Of a stretch of DNA of 64,000 bases, positions 61,786 to 64,000 are shown piece after piece. Source of the DNA: Prorocentrum cordatum (taxonomy: Eukaryota; Sar; Dinophyceae; Prorocentrales; Prorocentraceae); the NCBI GenBank assembly GCA_963575745.1, contig CAUYUJ010019082.1, positions 587,626 to 651,625 on the forward strand, written 5' to 3'. The notes below the pieces were generated by a model. That model saw nothing but the letters and a program-made list of their open reading frames with translations, did not search any database and was not told where the DNA came from. Each line of letters opens with the position of its first letter. The first letter of the stretch is position 1. Both the position numbers and the translations under genes were made by a program.

Positions 61786-62088
61786 GTGGATGCACATCAG
61801 CACGCGCCCATCGCGCTACTACAACCTCACGTGCATGTGGAGTCTCATGAGCTCGCACATGCTGAGCCCATGGACGCGCCGCAGATCGGGCTCGACACGC
61901 CGCCAAAGCCGATGATCTTCTCCACGCCGTTCACGCCTCGGTTCACGAGATGCCACCACTGGCGCAAACGGTTCGCCATGGTGCAATTCATCACCGCGTG
62001 GTGGACATGGCGACAGAACGCGCGCGACGACGAGCCGACTGATCCGGCATCGAATGAGGACCGCCGACCCCGCGATGACGAACGATGA
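61786..62088 (+). CDS. Weakly supported small ORF
   Basis: A 100-codon frame reading MDAHQHAPIALLQPHVHVES, then a more protein-like stretch PKPMIFSTPFTPRFTRCHHW and RKRFAMVQFITAWWTWRQNA, ending in charged residues. No family is recognised and there is no support beyond an open frame. It lies between a GAG tract and the large GT/GC tract. Confidence 0.2.
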   Translation: MDAHQHAPIALLQPHVHVESHELAHAEPMDAPQIGLDTPPKPMIFSTPFTPRFTRCHHWRKRFAMVQFITAWWTWRQNARDDEPTDPASNEDRRPRDDER

Positions 62089-62209
62089 AATGCCTCCATC
62101 CCCCCTCGTCATCTCCTCCTTTTCAGCGTCGCCACCCTCTCCGTTCTCATTCCCGTTGGCATCGCCCCATCGCCTTCCTCGTTCCGATGGGCGACGGGTA
62201 AATTGAGCA

Positions 62210-63243
62210 GGGTGTGCGCGTGTGTGCGCGTGCGCGCGCGCGTGCGAGTGCCTGTGCGCGTGCGCGTGCGCGCGCGAGTGCGCGTGCGCGTGCGCGCGCG
62301 CGTGCGCGTGCGCGTGTGCGTGTGCGTGCGCGTGTGATTGCGCGTGCGCGTGTGCGTGCGCGTGTGATTGCGCGTGCGCGTGCGCGTGCGCGTGCGCGTG
62401 CGTGTGCGCGTGCGCGTGCGCGTGCGCGTGCGCGTGTGCGTGTGCGTGTGCGTGTGCGTGTGCGTGTGCGTGTGCGTGTGCGTGTGCGTGTGCTGTGCGT
62501 GTGCGTGTGCTGTTGCTTGTGCGTGTGCGAACGCTCGTGGGCGCGTATGGCGTGTGCGGCGTGCGTGCGCGTATGCGTGTGCGTGCGTGCGTGTGTGCGT
62601 GTTGTGTGCGTGTGTGTGTGTGTGTGTGCGTGTTTGTGCGGTGGTGTGTGTGTGTGTGCGCGTGCGCGTGCGCGTGCGCGTGTGCGTGTGCGTGTGCGTG
62701 TGCGCGTGCGCGTGCGTGTGCTCCGTGCGGGTGCGGGCGCGGGTGCGTGTGCGTGTGCGTGTGCCGTGTGCGGTGTGCTTTTGCGTGTGCGTGTGCGTGT
62801 GCGTGTGCGTGTGCGTGTGCGCGTGGCGCGTGCGCGTGTGCGCGTGCGTGTGCGTGTGCGTGTGCGTGTGCGTGTGCGTGTGCGTGTGGGCGGCGGGTGC
62901 GTGTGCGTGTGCTGTTCGTGTGCGTGTTGCGTGTGCGCGTGCGTGCGCGTGTGCGTGTGCGTGCGCGTGCGCGGTGCGCGTGCGCGCGCGCGGTGCGCGT
63001 TGCGCGTGCGCTGGTCGCGTGCTGGTGCGGGTGCATGTGCATGTGCGTGTGCGTGAGGGTGCGTGTGCGCGTGCGGGGTGCGGGCGCGGTGCATGTGTCG
63101 TGTGCGTGTGCGTGGCGCGTTCTGACCACCGTGTGCGTGTGCTGGCGTGTGCGTGTGCGGTGCTGTGCGTGTGCGCATGCCGTGTGCGTGTGCGCGTGCG
63201 TGTGCGTGTGCGCGCGCGGGGGGGGGGGTGGGGGGGGGGGGGG
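62210..63243. repeat. About 1-kb (GTGCGC)/(GTGCGT) alternating purine-pyrimidine tract
   Basis: Nearly uninterrupted G-Y-G-Y alternation (GTGCGC, GTGCGT, GTGTGC), ending in two G runs (63217-63227 and 63230-63243). All six frames are open, as Cys-Ala-Cys or Val-Arg on plus and His-Ala or Thr-Arg on minus. Any protein call here is an artefact. It is a strong Z-DNA candidate. Confidence 0.97.
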
Positions 63244-63539
63244 GTGGCGGAGCGACGCGGAGGACGAAATGGGGAAAATGTCGGCGGTCCGCAAATACAC
63301 TAAATGATGAGGTCGGGTGGCGACGCCGCGGGGAGGGGCAGGGGGATGAGGACGAGGACAACGAGGATGAGGATGATAAGGATGCGAGGGGGGTGGAGGA
63401 GGAGGAACGCCGCCCTGCGAAGCAGAGGACCTCCACACCAGCACGAAGACGGAGGCGGAGGCGAGCATCCCGACTGCCGAGCGCGAGGACAGCGCGCGGC
63501 GCGGCCAGGGAGAGGGAATGATGAGGGGGAGGACGAGGG

Positions 63540-63722
63540 GGATGAGGATGAGGATGAGGATGAGGATGAGAAGGAGGAGGAGGAGGAGGAGGAAGAGGAG
63601 GAGGAGGAGGAAGGGGAGGAGTAGGAGGACGAGGAGGAGGAGGTGGACGAAGGAGGAGGAGAAGGAGGAGGAGAAGGAGGAGGAGAAGGAGGAGAAGGAG
63701 GAGACGGTGATGATGATGATGA
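63540..63722. repeat. (GATGAG)n, (GAG)n and (GAT)n tract
   Basis: (GGATGA)n at about 63537-63570, then GAG-rich to 63700, then (GAT)n to 63725. It mirrors the tract at 52318-52445. Confidence 0.9.
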
Positions 63723-64000
63723 TGAAGCGCCTTGAAAGGTCGGTTCTCCCAAAACACAAACCTGAGAAGCCACCAATACGCCAAATGCGTACGGTAGAGA
63801 AAGAGAGAAGCGGGGGGAGAAGCGGGAGAGGGAAGGGGCAGAATAAAGATGAAGCCCAACCCAAGATTGAAACCCATGATACTGAAAGAAATCATGAATG
63901 AAAGACTGTCCGATGTCCCCGAATGAAACCCACCACAAGGACCCTCTCGCTTTGAATAAAGATGAGAGCAATGAGAAACGTAATGCAAGATAATGGATAA
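63715..64000 (+). repeat. Dispersed repeat, second family, copy 2 (runs off window)
   Basis: It follows the same order as 52437-52795: GCGCCTTGAAAGGTCGGTTC, AAACCTGAGAAGCCACCAAT, GCGTACGGTAGAGAAAGAG, CCCAACCCAAGATTGAA, GAAATCATGAATGAAA, GAGAAACGTAATGCAAGAT. It continues past the window end. Confidence 0.85.

Noticed and set aside
62147-63988. His/Ala/Thr and Cys/Ala/Val frames of 280-680 codons
   Set aside because: Artefacts of the alternating GT/GC tract.

Overview
The window looks like accessory nuclear DNA of a core dinoflagellate. The best evidence is an exact copy of the 21-nt core of the dinoflagellate spliced leader (SL) at 10171-10191 (minus sense), followed head-to-tail by two degenerate SL relics. 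Other support is the family of non-LTR elements with C-terminal RNase H, a dinoflagellate-style Pif1-like helicase relic, very high GC, and kilobases of simple sequence. I cannot name the species. I see no rRNA, tRNA, CRISPR array or operon. Nearly all recognisable protein-coding sequence is retroelement-derived and most of it is broken by frameshifts or stops.

Layout. 1-2110: no gene, then long (TCC)n and (TTA)n tracts. 2113-7400 (+): LINE-1, with tandem SL relics, ORF1, an intact 1391-codon ORF2 (APE endonuclease, RT, RNase H) and a (TAA)n tail. 7.4-9.5 kb: short tandem repeats. 9605-10191 (-): a retroposed cellular gene still carrying SL plus two older SL relics. 10.4-11.5 kb: minisatellite with inverted copies. 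11.7-13.2 kb: copy of a large (CGT)n-rich dispersed repeat. 13.6-14.8 kb (-): Pif1-like helicase pseudogene. 14.8-19.65 kb: a 160-bp satellite, microsatellites and about 33 copies of a 101-bp minisatellite. 20858-39033 (-): a complete but decayed 18.2-kb Ty1/copia element with 189/187-bp LTRs and a 5-bp target duplication (GCTTC). Its order is gag (CCCH fingers), protease, integrase, RT, RNase H, then an extra 3' coding region of about 8 kb that includes a Tpt1/KptA-like RNA 2'-phosphotransferase domain. 39.0-40.8 kb and 46.1-48.4 kb: more copies of the dispersed repeat. 40828-46064 (-): LINE-2. 49-50.6 kb (-): a third type of RT/RNase H relic. 51.3-52.2 kb (+): possible retroposed transcript. 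53.3-55.1 kb (-): a second SL-bearing retroposed gene. 55955-61366 (-): LINE-3 with 5' SL relics. 62.2-63.2 kb: about 1 kb of (GTGCGC)-type DNA. 63.7-64 kb: second copy of a dispersed repeat also present at 52.4-52.8 kb.

The main discoveries are: (i) the RNase H of both LINE-1 and LINE-2 has its catalytic motifs in circularly permuted order (3-4-1-2); (ii) a KptA/Tpt1-like domain lies in the 3' extension of a giant copia element; (iii) SL relics sit at the 5' ends of LINEs, indicating that LINE transcripts are trans-spliced and reinserted; (iv) a motif of about 24 bp recurs roughly 13 times in the copia element, in two reading frames, and avoids the catalytic core; (v) all three LINE reverse transcriptases carry ADN/SDN instead of ADD.
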